A stretch of 64,000 bases of DNA from Mesorhizobium prunaredense. Lineage in GTDB: Bacteria > Pseudomonadota > Alphaproteobacteria > Rhizobiales > Rhizobiaceae. This document shows positions 27,371-39,216 of the stretch, one piece after another. Within the stretch, counting starts at the first letter, position 1. Every line of letters starts with the position of its first letter. The notes beneath the pieces are model-generated. The model did not search any database, was not told the DNA's origin, and saw only the letters and a list, made by a program, of their open reading frames with translations. Both the position numbers and the translations under genes were made by a program. Where the stretch lies: contig NZ_FTPD01000023.1 in the NCBI RefSeq assembly GCF_900156895.1, positions 6,892-70,891 on the forward strand, in the 5' to 3' direction.

Positions 27371-28294
27371 TCAGATCGGAGTGTTGAACGTATCGCAATC
27401 CGACAGCTTGCCGCTCTTGTAGCCACGCGCCAGCCAGGTCTGCCGCTGCTGCGAGGTGCCATGGTTGAAGCTTTCCGGCACGACATAGCCCTGCATCTTC
27501 TTCTGCATCGTGTCGTCGCCGATCTGCTGGGCAGCGTTCAGCGCCTCGTCCATGTCGCCCTGTTCGAGGATTCCCTTCTGCCCGGTGAAATGCGCCCAGA
27601 CGCCGGCGAAGCAATCGGCCTGGAGCTCGACCTGCACCGACATGTGGTTGGCCTCGGCCTCGCCCATCTGCTGGCGCATCTGGTTGAACTTGGGCAGGAT
27701 GCCGGTGAGGTTCTGCACGTGATGGCCGACCTCATGCGCGATCACATAGGCCTGGGCAAAATCGCCCGAAGCGCCGAATTGCTGGTCGAGCTGCTGGAAA
27801 AAGGTAGTGTCGAGATAGACCTTGCGGTCGCCGGGGCAGTAGAACGGTCCGGCCGCGGAAGAGGCAAAGCCGCAGGCCGAGCGGATCTGGCCGCTGAACA
27901 GGACCAGCTTGGGGTCTTCGTAGGACAGGCCCTCGGCCTGGAAAATGCCGGTCCAGGTGTCCTCGGTCTCGGCCAGGACGGTCGAAACGAACTGCTTCAT
28001 CTCGTCGGAGGCGGGCGCACCGGTGCCCTCCCCGCTGTTGTCGGTGATCTGACCGCCGCCGCCCGGCACCAAGCCGCCGCCGGCCAGGATCTGCAGCGGG
28101 TCGATGCCGATGGCCTTCAGCCCGAAATAGAGGACCACGAGAATGATGATGGTCGACAGCGACATTCCGCCGCCGGAGCGGCCGCCGATCGGGATGCGGA
28201 GACGGCCGGGGCCGCCGCGCGGCAGGTTGAACCCGCCGCCCTGGCCGCGTTGGTCCTCGACGTTGTCACTTTGACGACGACCTTTCCAGAGCAT
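27371..28294 (-). CDS. YpfJ-type neutral zinc metallopeptidase
   Basis: A 307-residue membrane-anchored protein of the putative neutral zinc metallopeptidase family. An N-terminal Arg/Gly-rich segment precedes one transmembrane helix (about 45-62: LSTIIILVVLYFGLKAIGI). The zinc motif HEVGHHVQN is present in AYVIAHEVGHHVQNLTG, with family segments CGFASSAAGPFYCPGD and ELQADCFAGVWAH, the latter providing the probable third ligand. Topology suggests a periplasmic catalytic domain. Substrate unknown. Confidence 0.9.
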   Translation of the reverse strand: MLWKGRRQSDNVEDQRGQGGGFNLPRGGPGRLRIPIGGRSGGGMSLSTIIILVVLYFGLKAIGIDPLQILAGGGLVPGGGGQITDNSGEGTGAPASDEMKQFVSTVLAETEDTWTGIFQAEGLSYEDPKLVLFSGQIRSACGFASSAAGPFYCPGDRKVYLDTTFFQQLDQQFGASGDFAQAYVIAHEVGHHVQNLTGILPKFNQMRQQMGEAEANHMSVQVELQADCFAGVWAHFTGQKGILEQGDMDEALNAAQQIGDDTMQKKMQGYVVPESFNHGTSQQRQTWLARGYKSGKLSDCDTFNTPI

Positions 28295-28494
28295 GGCAAC
28301 TCCCCGCGATGCACGTATCGGTACTTGCCGATCTCATGGCCCGATCCGACCCAACAAACAATTATCCCAATGGTTGCGCCAAGTCACAGTATTTTTCGCA
28401 TGAAGGGCCGCAGGCTCTGGGATGGATCGATGCAGACACCCGCGGCTGAGAGCCCTGCCGGCGTTTTTTTTGGTCCTGGACTTGGCGGTCACGC

Positions 28495-28683
28495 TCAGAT
28501 CTTCTGCTTGGTGCCGGCGCTCTTGCCGTCCGAGCTTTTCGAACGCTCGTCGAAGCGGGCCGCGCCCTTCTTGAGCGGGCGTCCAGTATCCGCTTCGGTC
28601 TTGCGTTCGTCCTTCGCCGCAGCCTGCTTCAATCCCTTGGCCGCTTGCTTGCCCTTCGCTGTCGGTGCCTGTTCAACGCCCAT
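28495..28683 (-). CDS. Small highly charged hypothetical protein
   Basis: A 62-residue protein rich in Lys, Ala and Gly (MGVEQAPTAKGKQAAKGLKQ), ending KSAGTKQKI, without a hydrophobic segment. A strong AGGAGG lies 5 bases before the ATG, which supports a real gene. Probably disordered; it may bind nucleic acid. No family recognised. Confidence 0.65.
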   Translation of the reverse strand: MGVEQAPTAKGKQAAKGLKQAAAKDERKTEADTGRPLKKGAARFDERSKSSDGKSAGTKQKI

Positions 28684-28971
28684 CGTATCCTCCTCGGTCT
28701 CGCGCCAATTGCTGGCACGACCTCAAACGCAGCGGCAACGCGGCGGTTCCGGCAGGACTGTCGGCAATGGCGGTAAACTAGGCGTGTCGCGGTCATTGCC
28801 TGCGGAACGCTTCAAGCGTCTCGGCGCCGCCGCGGCGAGGCGTCCCGTGCTTGCCGCTCGACATGCGCCGGGGCCCAGAAATTTACCGGCCCTGTCGGAC
28901 AGGCTTCCGCTCGCACGTCCTTTGGCCGAAATCCGGTCGCAACGGCACGGATGACAAAAAGGGAGAATCCA

Positions 28972-29625
28972 ATGAGGAAGATCACCACCGCGACATTCGT
29001 CAGCCTCGACGGCGTCATGCAGGCGCCCGGTGGACCGCAAGAAGACCCGGTCGGCGGCTTCGAATTCGGTGGCTGGACGTTCCATTACTGGGACGACGTC
29101 GGGGGCGCCTTTATTGGTGAGACTTTCGCAAAACCCTTCGCGCTGCTCCTCGGCCGCAAGACCTACGACATCTTCGCCGCGCATTGGCCGTACCAGAAAG
29201 ACGATCCGATCGCCGACCGTTTCAACGCCGTCACCAAATATGTGGCCACCCACCGGCCCGATACGCTGTCGTGGCAAAACAGCCAATCGCTTGGCGACGA
29301 CGTCGTGGCCACACTGCGCCAGCTCAAGCAGGAGGACGGCCCCGACCTGCTCATCCAGGGTTCGAGCGAGCTGATCCAGACCTTGCTCGCCAACGACCTG
29401 ATCGACGAGATCAGCCTGCTGACCTTCCCGCTGGTGTTGGGCAAGGGCAAGCGGCTGTTCGGCAGCGGCGCAATCCCGGCGGCTTTCAAGCTGAACCGCT
29501 CACAGGCATCGACCACCGGCGTCATCATAGCGAGCTATGAACGTGGCGGTGAGATCAAGACTGGGTCCTTCGCCCAACAACAGCCTTCAGAGGCCGAAAT
29601 CGAGAGGCGCAAGAACTGGAAATAG
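28972..29625 (+). CDS. Dihydrofolate reductase / RibD C-terminal domain protein
   Basis: A 217-residue protein of the RibD_C family (TTATFVSLDGVMQAPGGPQE, FALLLGRKTYDIFAAHWPY, DLLIQGSSELIQTLL). Such proteins are NADPH-dependent reductases related to DHFR and the riboflavin enzyme RibD; the substrate of the stand-alone type is unknown. The start at 28972 has GGGAGA six bases upstream, better than the in-frame ATG at 28951. A hairpin terminator follows. Confidence 0.87.
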   Translation: MRKITTATFVSLDGVMQAPGGPQEDPVGGFEFGGWTFHYWDDVGGAFIGETFAKPFALLLGRKTYDIFAAHWPYQKDDPIADRFNAVTKYVATHRPDTLSWQNSQSLGDDVVATLRQLKQEDGPDLLIQGSSELIQTLLANDLIDEISLLTFPLVLGKGKRLFGSGAIPAAFKLNRSQASTTGVIIASYERGGEIKTGSFAQQQPSEAEIERRKNWK

Positions 29626-29647
29626 GCGACCGCGCATTGCGTTAATA

Positions 29648-29677
29648 GGGGATGGCCGGGCACCGGCCGTCCCTTTG
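29648..29677 (+). terminator. Intrinsic terminator
   Basis: GGGATGGCCGG and CCGGCCGTCCC form an 11-bp stem (one G-T wobble) with a 3-base loop followed by CTTTGC. It lies between the reductase gene and the convergent LysR gene. Confidence 0.55.
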
Positions 29678-29689
29678 CAATTTTGCCGA

Positions 29690-30559
29690 TCACGCCGCCT
29701 GTTGCCGCCGCGCCAGCCCGTCGCGGATGCAAGCGGCAAATTCCCGCGCCGCCGGCCCGACACCATGCTTCGGCAGGTGCAGATTGATCGAGAAATTCGG
29801 CAAGGCTGGAAGCTCCGGATCGGCGGCCAGAATATCAAGGTCGGCCGGCACGGTGGAGGCCAGCCAGGTGGTGACGGCCAGGTCCGAACGCACCGTCGCC
29901 GTCGTTGCGTCGAGGTTGCCGTTCTCGAACACGGTCCGCCATTCCAGCCCATGCTCGTTGAGCGCCGCCAGCACCGCTGGGCGGAAGGCGCAGGTGTCGG
30001 CCACCATCGAAACCGGCAAAGGCCGCTTGCGCCGGGCTATGCCGCCTTTGGCGCCGACCCAGACCAGCCGGTCGATGGCGAGACATTCGCCGGCGGACGG
30101 ACCGACCGGTTCCTCGATTACGGCAAGGTCTATCGTGCCAGCTGCCAGGGCCGCCGTAAGCTCCGGCGACGAGGCGCAAACCAGCGAAATCTCGACCTGC
30201 GAATAGGTCTCGGCATAGGTCTTCAGCACTGGCGCAAGCATTGTGCCGACAAGGTCGTATGGCACGCCCAACCGCACCTCACCCTCGACCGCGCTGGTCG
30301 CCATCTCGGCCCAGATCTCGTCATTCAGGGAGAGCAGGCGCTTGCCCTTACCGAACAGCCGCTCCCCGGAACGGGTCAGTCTCAGGCCGCGCCGATCGCG
30401 CTCGAATAGGCTGCAGCCGAGAACCTCCTCCAGCCGCTTGATCTGTTGGCTGACGGCGCCCTGCGTCAGGTGAAGCGCGTTCGCCGCCGCCGTCATGCTG
30501 GCCGTGTCGGCGACGGTGACGAAGGTCCGGATCAGGGCCGTGTCGAGATTGCGGATCAT
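29690..30559 (-). CDS. LysR-family transcriptional regulator
   Basis: A 289-residue LysR regulator: winged helix at about 5-63 (LIRTFVTVADTASMTAAANA, TQGAVSQQIKRLEEVLG), then the effector domain. ATG at 30559 starts the fold. It is divergent from the LysE-type exporter at 30657 (97-bp gap), the arrangement in which a LysR protein senses the exported amino acid or related compound and activates its exporter. Confidence 0.88.
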   Translation of the reverse strand: MIRNLDTALIRTFVTVADTASMTAAANALHLTQGAVSQQIKRLEEVLGCSLFERDRRGLRLTRSGERLFGKGKRLLSLNDEIWAEMATSAVEGEVRLGVPYDLVGTMLAPVLKTYAETYSQVEISLVCASSPELTAALAAGTIDLAVIEEPVGPSAGECLAIDRLVWVGAKGGIARRKRPLPVSMVADTCAFRPAVLAALNEHGLEWRTVFENGNLDATTATVRSDLAVTTWLASTVPADLDILAADPELPALPNFSINLHLPKHGVGPAAREFAACIRDGLARRQQAA

Positions 30560-30656
30560 GGCTTGTATTATATTCTCTAATGCCAAATATGACAAACATT
30601 GCATTTACTGATGCACGCTCATGCTTAGCATGCTGGTTCCCAACAGAGGAAACGGC

Positions 30657-31256
30657 ATGTTTGAGACCATCTTTCCGCTCGTCCTGTTTGCGCTGGTCTC
30701 GACTTCCACGCCCGGCATGGCCACGACCTTGTCGACGGCGTCCGGGGCACAGTTCGGCTTTCGCCGCTCTGTTCCGCTGATGGCCGGAAGCGCGGCCGGC
30801 CTGGCCACGGTGGCCGCGGCAGGTGCGGCCGGGCTCGCCGGCCTATTGGCGGCGGCTCCGTCCCTGCAGCTGGCGATGAAGATAGCCGGATCGCTCTATC
30901 TGATCTGGCTCGCCGTCAAGATCGGCCGCAGCGGCCCACCCAATCTGGACGTGGCCATGGCCAAGCCGAACAGCTTTTTCGGTGGCGCCGGTCTGCAATG
31001 GATGAATCCAAAGGGTTGGGCGATGGGATTGGGGGCGGCGGCATCTTTTGCCGCACTCGCCAACGGACCGCTGCAGCTCGCCCTGCTGCTCGGCGCGGTC
31101 TTCGGCCTGGCAGCCGCGCTGTCACTGTCGGCGTGGTGCGTAGCCGGCACGCTGCTCGCCCGGTTGCTTAGAACCGAGCGGCAGTGGCGCGTGCTCAACG
31201 CAGTGCTTGGCCTGCTGCTGGCCGCCTCGATCATTCCGATGTGGCAGCCAGCATAG
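30657..31256 (+). CDS. LysE/RhtB-family exporter
   Basis: A 199-residue, five- to six-helix inner-membrane protein with the family pattern VSTSTPGMATTLSTASGAQF in the first helices, IAGSLYLIWLAVKIG, and LQWMNPKGWAMGLGAAASF. It probably exports an amino acid or related compound. ATG at 30657 was chosen for AGAGGA upstream and because it begins at helix 1. Divergent LysR gene upstream. Confidence 0.88.
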   Translation: MFETIFPLVLFALVSTSTPGMATTLSTASGAQFGFRRSVPLMAGSAAGLATVAAAGAAGLAGLLAAAPSLQLAMKIAGSLYLIWLAVKIGRSGPPNLDVAMAKPNSFFGGAGLQWMNPKGWAMGLGAAASFAALANGPLQLALLLGAVFGLAAALSLSAWCVAGTLLARLLRTERQWRVLNAVLGLLLAASIIPMWQPA

Positions 31257-31263
31257 ATGCGCG

Positions 31264-31395
31264 ATGTTCAGGCGCGTCGCCCTGCAGCGTTTCGAGGACA
31301 TGGTCGGCAAGGAGCTGGCTGCAAGGCTGCGCACGGCGCTGGATGACATCGCCGCGCTGGATTTTGGTATACCGCCGGCAGCGCCATCAGCCTAA
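31264..31395 (+). CDS. Possible 43-residue protein or gene fragment
   Basis: A frame starting MFRRVALQRFEDMVGKELAA and ending FGIPPAAPSA, 7 bp after the LysE-type stop. Its composition looks protein-like (alternating charged and hydrophobic residues, helical) but no ribosome site or family was recognised. It may be a remnant of a deleted gene. Confidence 0.25.
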   Translation: MFRRVALQRFEDMVGKELAARLRTALDDIAALDFGIPPAAPSA

Positions 31396-31409
31396 GGCCG
31401 CATTCGCTA

Positions 31410-31556
31410 GGAGTCTGTTTGAAAACTCGCTCTGCCGAGGCGGATGGCGTGGTTTTTCGAGAACCGGAGCGCAGCGGAAATTTGGGTCCGTGAGCACCGG
31501 AAGCGGAGAAAACCGCGTCAGGCGTCCGGCAGAGTAGAGTTTGCAACCAGACTCCC
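31410..31556. repeat. Dispersed intergenic inverted-repeat element, copy 1
   Basis: About 147 bp bounded by imperfect inverted arms (GGAGTCTGTTTGAAAACTCG... on the left and ...AGAGTTTGCAACCAGACTCC on the right), with inner sequence shared with the copies at 56996 and 63661 (GGTTTTTCGAGAACCGG, GTCCGTGAGCACCGGAAGCG). It lies between the 43-residue frame and the convergent MFS gene. Arm bases differ from the other copies in compensating pairs. Confidence 0.85.
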
Positions 31557-31561
31557 AGACT

Positions 31562-32740
31562 TTATTCGGCCGGCATGGCCACCGCCCGGGCGGACCGGTG
31601 GCCGGCCAGCATGACGCCAAGACCCAGGATCGGGAACACCGCTGCGACCAGGCCGAGATCAGCCGGCGCGCCAAAGCGCAGCACCGCGCCGCCGACGACG
31701 GCGCCGAGCGCCACGCCGAGATAGAGTGCCGACCCGTTGAGCGACAGCACGATGGGCGCTGCGTCTGGCGCCAGCCTGATGATGCGGCTGGCCTGCGCCG
31801 GCGGGAAGGCCCAGCCGACGATGCCCCACGGCACCATCATGGCCATCAGCGCCGGCCCGGCGATGCTGTGCGGCAGGAAGGCCGGAATGACCGAAAGCAT
31901 CACCAGCATGACCGCACTGAGCGCCAGCGACCAGCTGACGGTGCGCGTCGCGCCGAAGCGGTCGGCGGCCTGCCCGCCGGCAATGTTGCCGATGACGGCG
32001 CCAACGCCGAAGGCAAGCAGCATGCCGGGCAGCGCGATCGGGCTCAAGCCGCCGCCTTCGATGGCTAGCGGCGCGACAAAGGCAAAGACCGTGAAGGCGC
32101 CGGTGAGCGCCAGCAGCGTGGTCAGCAGGATCGATGGCACGCCGGGGCGAAGCGTTGCGGCCAGCCGCTGCCTGAGCGGCAGTTTGGTGCCGACGATGCC
32201 GCGCGGCAGCCGGTACCACAGGATTGCGCCGGCCAGTGCGCCGAGCCCGGCGATGGCAAAGAACGTGCCGCGCCAGCCGGCAACCGTCGCGACAAGCGCG
32301 CCGAGCGGTGCGCCGACCGCCACCGCCACCGTGGTGCCGCCAACAACGACGGCAATGGCGCGGGCGCGGTGATGATCATCGACAAGCGCCACGGCCGTCC
32401 CCTGCGCCGTCGCCGCAAACAGGCCGGACGACAGCGCCATAACGATGCGCGCGATCAGCAGCAATTCGAAGGAGGAACTGAGCGCCGCCGCCAGATTGCC
32501 CAGAACGAAAAACACCAGCGTCCACAAGATGACGCGCCGCCGGTCCCATTCGCCGGTCAGCGTCGCCAGGATCGGTGTGCCAAGCGCATAAGCGAGCGCG
32601 AAGGCGGTGATCAGCGTGCCGGCGAGTGGAACGGAGATGCCGGCATCCCCCGCGATGTCGGGCAGCAGGCTGGAGATGACGAAGCCTTCGGTCGCGATCG
32701 TGAACGACCCGAGCGCAAGCCAGATGAGGCGCTTGTCCAT
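31562..32740 (-). CDS. MFS transporter, DHA1 type
   Basis: A 392-residue, twelve-helix exporter (WLALGSFTIATEGFVISSLL in helix 1, TGEWDRRRVILWTL in the helix 2-3 loop). It stands divergent from an ArsR-family regulator (193-bp gap), with an A/T-rich palindrome (32763-32784) near its own start that may be the operator. Substrate unknown. Its stop is 5 bp from repeat copy 1. Confidence 0.88.
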   Translation of the reverse strand: MDKRLIWLALGSFTIATEGFVISSLLPDIAGDAGISVPLAGTLITAFALAYALGTPILATLTGEWDRRRVILWTLVFFVLGNLAAALSSSFELLLIARIVMALSSGLFAATAQGTAVALVDDHHRARAIAVVVGGTTVAVAVGAPLGALVATVAGWRGTFFAIAGLGALAGAILWYRLPRGIVGTKLPLRQRLAATLRPGVPSILLTTLLALTGAFTVFAFVAPLAIEGGGLSPIALPGMLLAFGVGAVIGNIAGGQAADRFGATRTVSWSLALSAVMLVMLSVIPAFLPHSIAGPALMAMMVPWGIVGWAFPPAQASRIIRLAPDAAPIVLSLNGSALYLGVALGAVVGGAVLRFGAPADLGLVAAVFPILGLGVMLAGHRSARAVAMPAE

Positions 32741-32762
32741 GAACTTTTCCTTAGTTCAAAAG

Positions 32763-32784
32763 TTATTGAACAATTGTACATAAT
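32763..32784. promoter_or_regulatory. Candidate operator palindrome of the ArsR/MFS pair
   Basis: TGAACAATTGTACA is a near-perfect 14-bp palindrome (one mismatched pair) with A/T flanks extending the symmetry to about 22 bp. It lies 23 bp upstream of the MFS start, overlapping the likely promoter. Confidence 0.5.
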
Positions 32785-32933
32785 GAGGCATGATGTCAAT
32801 GAGGCCGCCCGAAAATAGCCGAACCCTGCTGACAGCTCTATGTCAGGACAAGGTAGCGGGAGGTGGAAACTTGCTTGCATCCACCAAAAGGAGATGCGTT
32901 GAAATCGGCCCTGATTACGCTTAGTTCTCCGGC

Positions 32934-33290
32934 ATGACGCTGCCCCACCCCGCCGCCGACCAGATCAGCCTGCCGAACGTGCTTGCCGTGCTCGGCGATC
33001 CCACCCGGCTGGCCATCGTGCGCTATCTCGCCAGCAAGGAAGGCGTGCCGCTGAATTGCAGCCAGTTCCTCGATCTCGGCTCAAAAACCAATCTCAGTTA
33101 CCACCTGGCCAAATTGCGCGAGGCCGGCGTCACCCGCACCGAGGTCGTCGGCACCAGCCGGCTGATCACGCTGCGCCGCGACGATCTCAATGCCCGCTTT
33201 CCGGGCCTGCTCGATAGCGTCATTGCCGCTGCTGTCGACGACCCAGCACTGCCCGCGGTAGGCGCCTCCGAGATCGAAGTCCGCGCCTAA
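32934..33290 (+). CDS. ArsR-type winged-helix regulator
   Basis: A 118-residue regulator with the ArsR winged helix (NVLAVLGDPTRLAIVRYLAS, TNLSYHLAKLREAGVTRTEV). The metal-binding CxC of classical ArsR is absent; a single Cys (LNCSQF) precedes the recognition helix, so metal sensing is not supported. The divergent MFS exporter is the likely target. Confidence 0.85.
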   Translation: MTLPHPAADQISLPNVLAVLGDPTRLAIVRYLASKEGVPLNCSQFLDLGSKTNLSYHLAKLREAGVTRTEVVGTSRLITLRRDDLNARFPGLLDSVIAAAVDDPALPAVGASEIEVRA

Positions 33291-33296
33291 CCTAGC

Positions 33297-33347
33297 AGGA
33301 CTTGGGTTCCTCGCCCCCGCATAGCAGGGGAGAGGAACCCAAGTCCT
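33297..33347. terminator. 51-bp near-perfect hairpin
   Basis: AGGACTTGGGTTCCTC and GAGGAACCCAAGTCCT form a perfect 16-bp stem, extended inwards by CCCC/GGGG pairing. It starts 7 bp after the ArsR-type stop. There is no T tract, so it may be a bidirectional structure or a member of a palindromic repeat family rather than a classical terminator. Confidence 0.6.
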
Positions 33348-33398
33348 GTAGGGCCCGCCCTTTCCCTGCCAGCCATTCGTCAACTCACGGAGCTTCCC

Positions 33399-34157
33399 AT
33401 GCGCATTGCCGTTCTCGCCGATATCCACGGCAACGTCCTCGCCCTGGACGCCGTGCTCGACGATCTGCGGCAGCGCGGCGGCGCCGATCTTATTGTCAAT
33501 CTCGGTGATTGCGTCTCCGGCCCGCTCTGGCCGCGCGAAACCATGGAGCGGCTTGAAGCGCTCGCCCTGCCGACGGTGCGCGGCAACCACGACCGCCGCG
33601 TCGCCCGCGATACCGCAGATGAAGCCATGTGGCCGTCCGACCGCTATGCACAGGAACGGCTGACATCGGTCCAGCGTGACGCACTGTTGGCCTTGCCGCT
33701 CACGCTGGAGATCGCCCCAGCCGTGACCGCCTTTCATGCCCGACCCGACCATGACGAAAAATACCTGACCGATACGATGGCCGACGGCCGGCTGGTGCGC
33801 GCGCCGCTGGTCGCCATCAAGCGGCGGCTGGCCGCGCTCGATCCCGCTTGCCGCATCGTGCTGTGTGGCCACAGCCACCGCAGCGAACTGATCCGTATCC
33901 CCGACGGCCCGGTGGTCTTCAATCCGGGCAGCATCGGCTGCCCCGCTTATGGCGACGACACGCCACCGGCGCATGTCTCCGAGCAAGGCTCTCCGCATGC
34001 ACGCTACGGTATCGTCGAACTGGGTGAGTCGGGCCGCCCCGACCGCTTCGAAGCCATCGCCGTCGACTATGACCATGAGGCGGCAGCGCGGCAGGCCGAA
34101 CAGGCGGGACGGCCGGAATGGGCCCATGCGCTGCGCACCGGATTTATGTCCGGCTGA
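33399..34157 (+). CDS. Metallophosphoesterase (calcineurin-like, YfcE type)
   Basis: A 252-residue phosphoesterase with the dimetal motifs in order: DIHGN at 8-12, GDCVSG at about 36-41, GNHDRR at about 61-66 and GHSHRSE at about 146-152. The family hydrolyses phosphomonoesters or diesters; the substrate is not predictable. The start MRIAVLADIHGN is typical. The final codons (GGATTTATGTCCGGCTGA) seed the 27-bp tandem repeat that follows. Confidence 0.9.
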   Translation: MRIAVLADIHGNVLALDAVLDDLRQRGGADLIVNLGDCVSGPLWPRETMERLEALALPTVRGNHDRRVARDTADEAMWPSDRYAQERLTSVQRDALLALPLTLEIAPAVTAFHARPDHDEKYLTDTMADGRLVRAPLVAIKRRLAALDPACRIVLCGHSHRSELIRIPDGPVVFNPGSIGCPAYGDDTPPAHVSEQGSPHARYGIVELGESGRPDRFEAIAVDYDHEAAARQAEQAGRPEWAHALRTGFMSG

Positions 34158-34227
34158 ACACAACGCGTTCATGTCAGGCTGAACGCGGGACGCGTTCATG
34201 TCAGGCTGAACGCGGGACGCGTTCATG
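34146..34227 (+). repeat. 27-bp tandem repeat of short hairpins after the phosphoesterase gene
   Basis: Two exact 27-bp units beginning ATGTCAGGCTGAACGCGG (34171-34197 and 34198-34224) follow a diverged 25-bp unit (34146-34170) that includes the phosphoesterase stop codon. Each junction can form GCGTTCA/TGAACGC hairpins. It looks like slippage amplification of the gene end. Confidence 0.8.
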
Positions 34228-34390
34228 CCGCACGCTGAGCTTGCCCATGCCGTGGACCGAACACCATTCCCCAGCCGCATTTTCCGGCTTACATAGCGCC
34301 ATGTCGTCGCTTATAAAATCGTCGTGGAATGCGGTGGCGATTCGGTGCCTGGCCGCGCCTTCGGAAATGCTTCTATCGCCCACGGCCAAA

Positions 34391-35326
34391 ATGATGAGGC
34401 GCACAGTTACGCTCCGGACGACGCTGCTGATTGCCGCCCCTCTCCTGCTGACGGCGCTGCTGCCGGCCAGGGCCGAGGAGGCGCCTTTCGTCTCCATCGT
34501 GACCGACCTCGCTCCGGGCGATCTCCTGAACGTCCGCGCCACGGCATCGGCGATGGGCAAGATCAAGGCTCGGCTGCCGAATGGCACGAGCGTCAACAAT
34601 CTCGGCTGCAACGACGTCAATGGCCATCGTTGGTGCAAGGTCGCAGAAATTGACAACCCGCAACTGGCGGGATGGGCTCCCGCGCGCTACCTGAACCCCG
34701 AGAATCCGGCGGCCGTTACGGACATCGAAACGACCGGCGAAAACATGACCGCGGCAGCCGGCGACTCGAACCCGGCAATCGCAGATCAGCCACCGCCGGA
34801 CCTGACGGCGCGCCTGGACGCGACCGGTCGCGAAGCCACGATGACTGCCGTCGAGGCAATCGGCAGGGCGGCCATCGAGGATGCTTACCGCCTGGCGCTT
34901 GCTGCCAGCGAAAATCCTTCGGCCGGCGAGACGCAGGCGCCAGCGGCAGCGGACAAGCGCATCCGCAATCGCGCCGCCAATGCGGCGCCTCCGGCCAACG
35001 CGCAAAGTGTTGCGCGGCTGCAGCCGCCAGGCAGGCCCGCGCCGGCGCTGGGTGCCCGCAACGAGATTCCTTGCGCGCGCCATGTCGGCCAGCCGATGAC
35101 CAGCTGCAAGGCAGGCGTTGTCTACACGGGCGACAAAGCCGAGGTCACCGTGACCTGGCCCGATGGCGGCACCCGCGTCATCAGATTCCAGGCCGGTCGG
35201 CCCGCTGGCTCGAACGCATCAGGTGAATTCCGCTACACCCGCGAGGGCAGCCTGAACATGATCCGTGTCGGCGTTTCCGAACGCTTCGAGATTACTGACG
35301 CCCTGGCGCTGGGGATTCGTGGCTAA
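34391..35326 (+). CDS. Exported SH3-like domain protein
   Basis: A 311-residue exported protein. The signal peptide (MMRRTVTLRTTLLIAAPLLL, cleavage near ARAEE) is followed by a bacterial SH3-like domain (about 40-110: LNVRATASAMGKIKARLPNG, CNDVNGHRWCKVAE, GWAPARYL). A Pro/Ala-rich linker precedes a C-terminal domain with CARHVGQPMTSCKAGV and YTREGSLNMIRVGV, seen in other rhizobial envelope proteins. It may bind peptidoglycan. The frame is open upstream, but the start is placed at the signal peptide. Confidence 0.75.
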   Translation: MMRRTVTLRTTLLIAAPLLLTALLPARAEEAPFVSIVTDLAPGDLLNVRATASAMGKIKARLPNGTSVNNLGCNDVNGHRWCKVAEIDNPQLAGWAPARYLNPENPAAVTDIETTGENMTAAAGDSNPAIADQPPPDLTARLDATGREATMTAVEAIGRAAIEDAYRLALAASENPSAGETQAPAAADKRIRNRAANAAPPANAQSVARLQPPGRPAPALGARNEIPCARHVGQPMTSCKAGVVYTGDKAEVTVTWPDGGTRVIRFQAGRPAGSNASGEFRYTREGSLNMIRVGVSERFEITDALALGIRG

Positions 35327-35333
35327 GGGGAAT

Positions 35334-35414
35334 AAGGCAGTAGGGCAGTAGGGCAATATGTTTAAAGGGGGCTCGACCTACTGCCCTACTGCCCTACTGC
35401 CCTACTGCCCTACT
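35334..35414. repeat. Short tandem repeats of CTACTGCC in opposed orientation upstream of carB
   Basis: Left arm: repeated GGCAGTAG (35336-35354). Right arm: five copies of the complementary CTACTGCC unit (35378-35414). The arms can pair into a long hairpin. Different copy number in the two arms points to slippage. The repeat lies between the SH3-like gene and the carB promoter. Confidence 0.8.
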
Positions 35415-35428
35415 CGCATTTTAGGGGG

Positions 35429-35464
35429 TTACATCCGGCAAAACTCTTCCCTATAAGGCCCTCC
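35429..35464 (+). promoter_or_regulatory. Candidate sigma-70 promoter of carB
   Basis: TTACAT (35429-35434), 17-bp spacer, TATAAG (35452-35457). It predicts a transcript start near 35464 and a leader of about 88 nt. Confidence 0.5.
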
Positions 35465-35490
35465 TAGCCTGATACCAGAATCGCGAGCAC

Positions 35491-35519
35491 AACCGGCCGG
35501 GTCTTCCCGTCCGGTTTTT
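35491..35519 (+). terminator. Intrinsic terminator inside the carB leader (candidate attenuator)
   Basis: ACCGGCCGGG and CCCGTCCGGT form a 10-bp stem (one mismatch) with a TCTT loop, followed by T5. It lies 33 bp before the carB ATG. If the promoter at 35429-35457 is used, most transcripts would end here unless the hairpin is prevented; otherwise it ends transcripts from the SH3-like gene. Confidence 0.65.
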
Positions 35520-35551
35520 CGTGCAAGCCGCCTGCCAAACGGACCCTCGAT

Positions 35552-39049
<3,498 letters not shown>

Positions 39050-39057
39050 GCGATTAG

Positions 39058-39130
39058 CTGATCTCCCCCCAAGTGGGGGAGATGCCAAGTGCTGGCAAAA
39101 AGGGCAGGCCAGAGGGGGGCGCTGTCCCGC
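39058..39130. repeat. REP-like element
   Basis: CTGATCTCCCCCCAAGTGGGG, then GAGATGCCAAG, GGCAGGCCAGAGGGGGG and CGCTGTCC form a pattern that recurs at 40250-40311 and, inverted, at 40404-40455. It sits directly after carB. Confidence 0.65.
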
Positions 39131-39216
39131 GCACGTTGCGGCCATCGCACCGATCTGCCGTCACCCGAGAATGGCCCTCTGCCCGGCTCCGCTAAATCGG
39201 TCATCGCCGACGCCGC

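Noticed and set aside
34146..35414. CRISPR-like tandem repeats
   Set aside because: The units are contiguous, without unique spacers, and no cas genes are nearby; they are slippage repeats.
35358..35456. Short leader peptide reading through the CTACTGCC repeats before carB
   Set aside because: An open frame from ATG at 35358 exists, but it lacks a ribosome site, its content is dictated by the repeat, and it lies upstream of the proposed promoter start.
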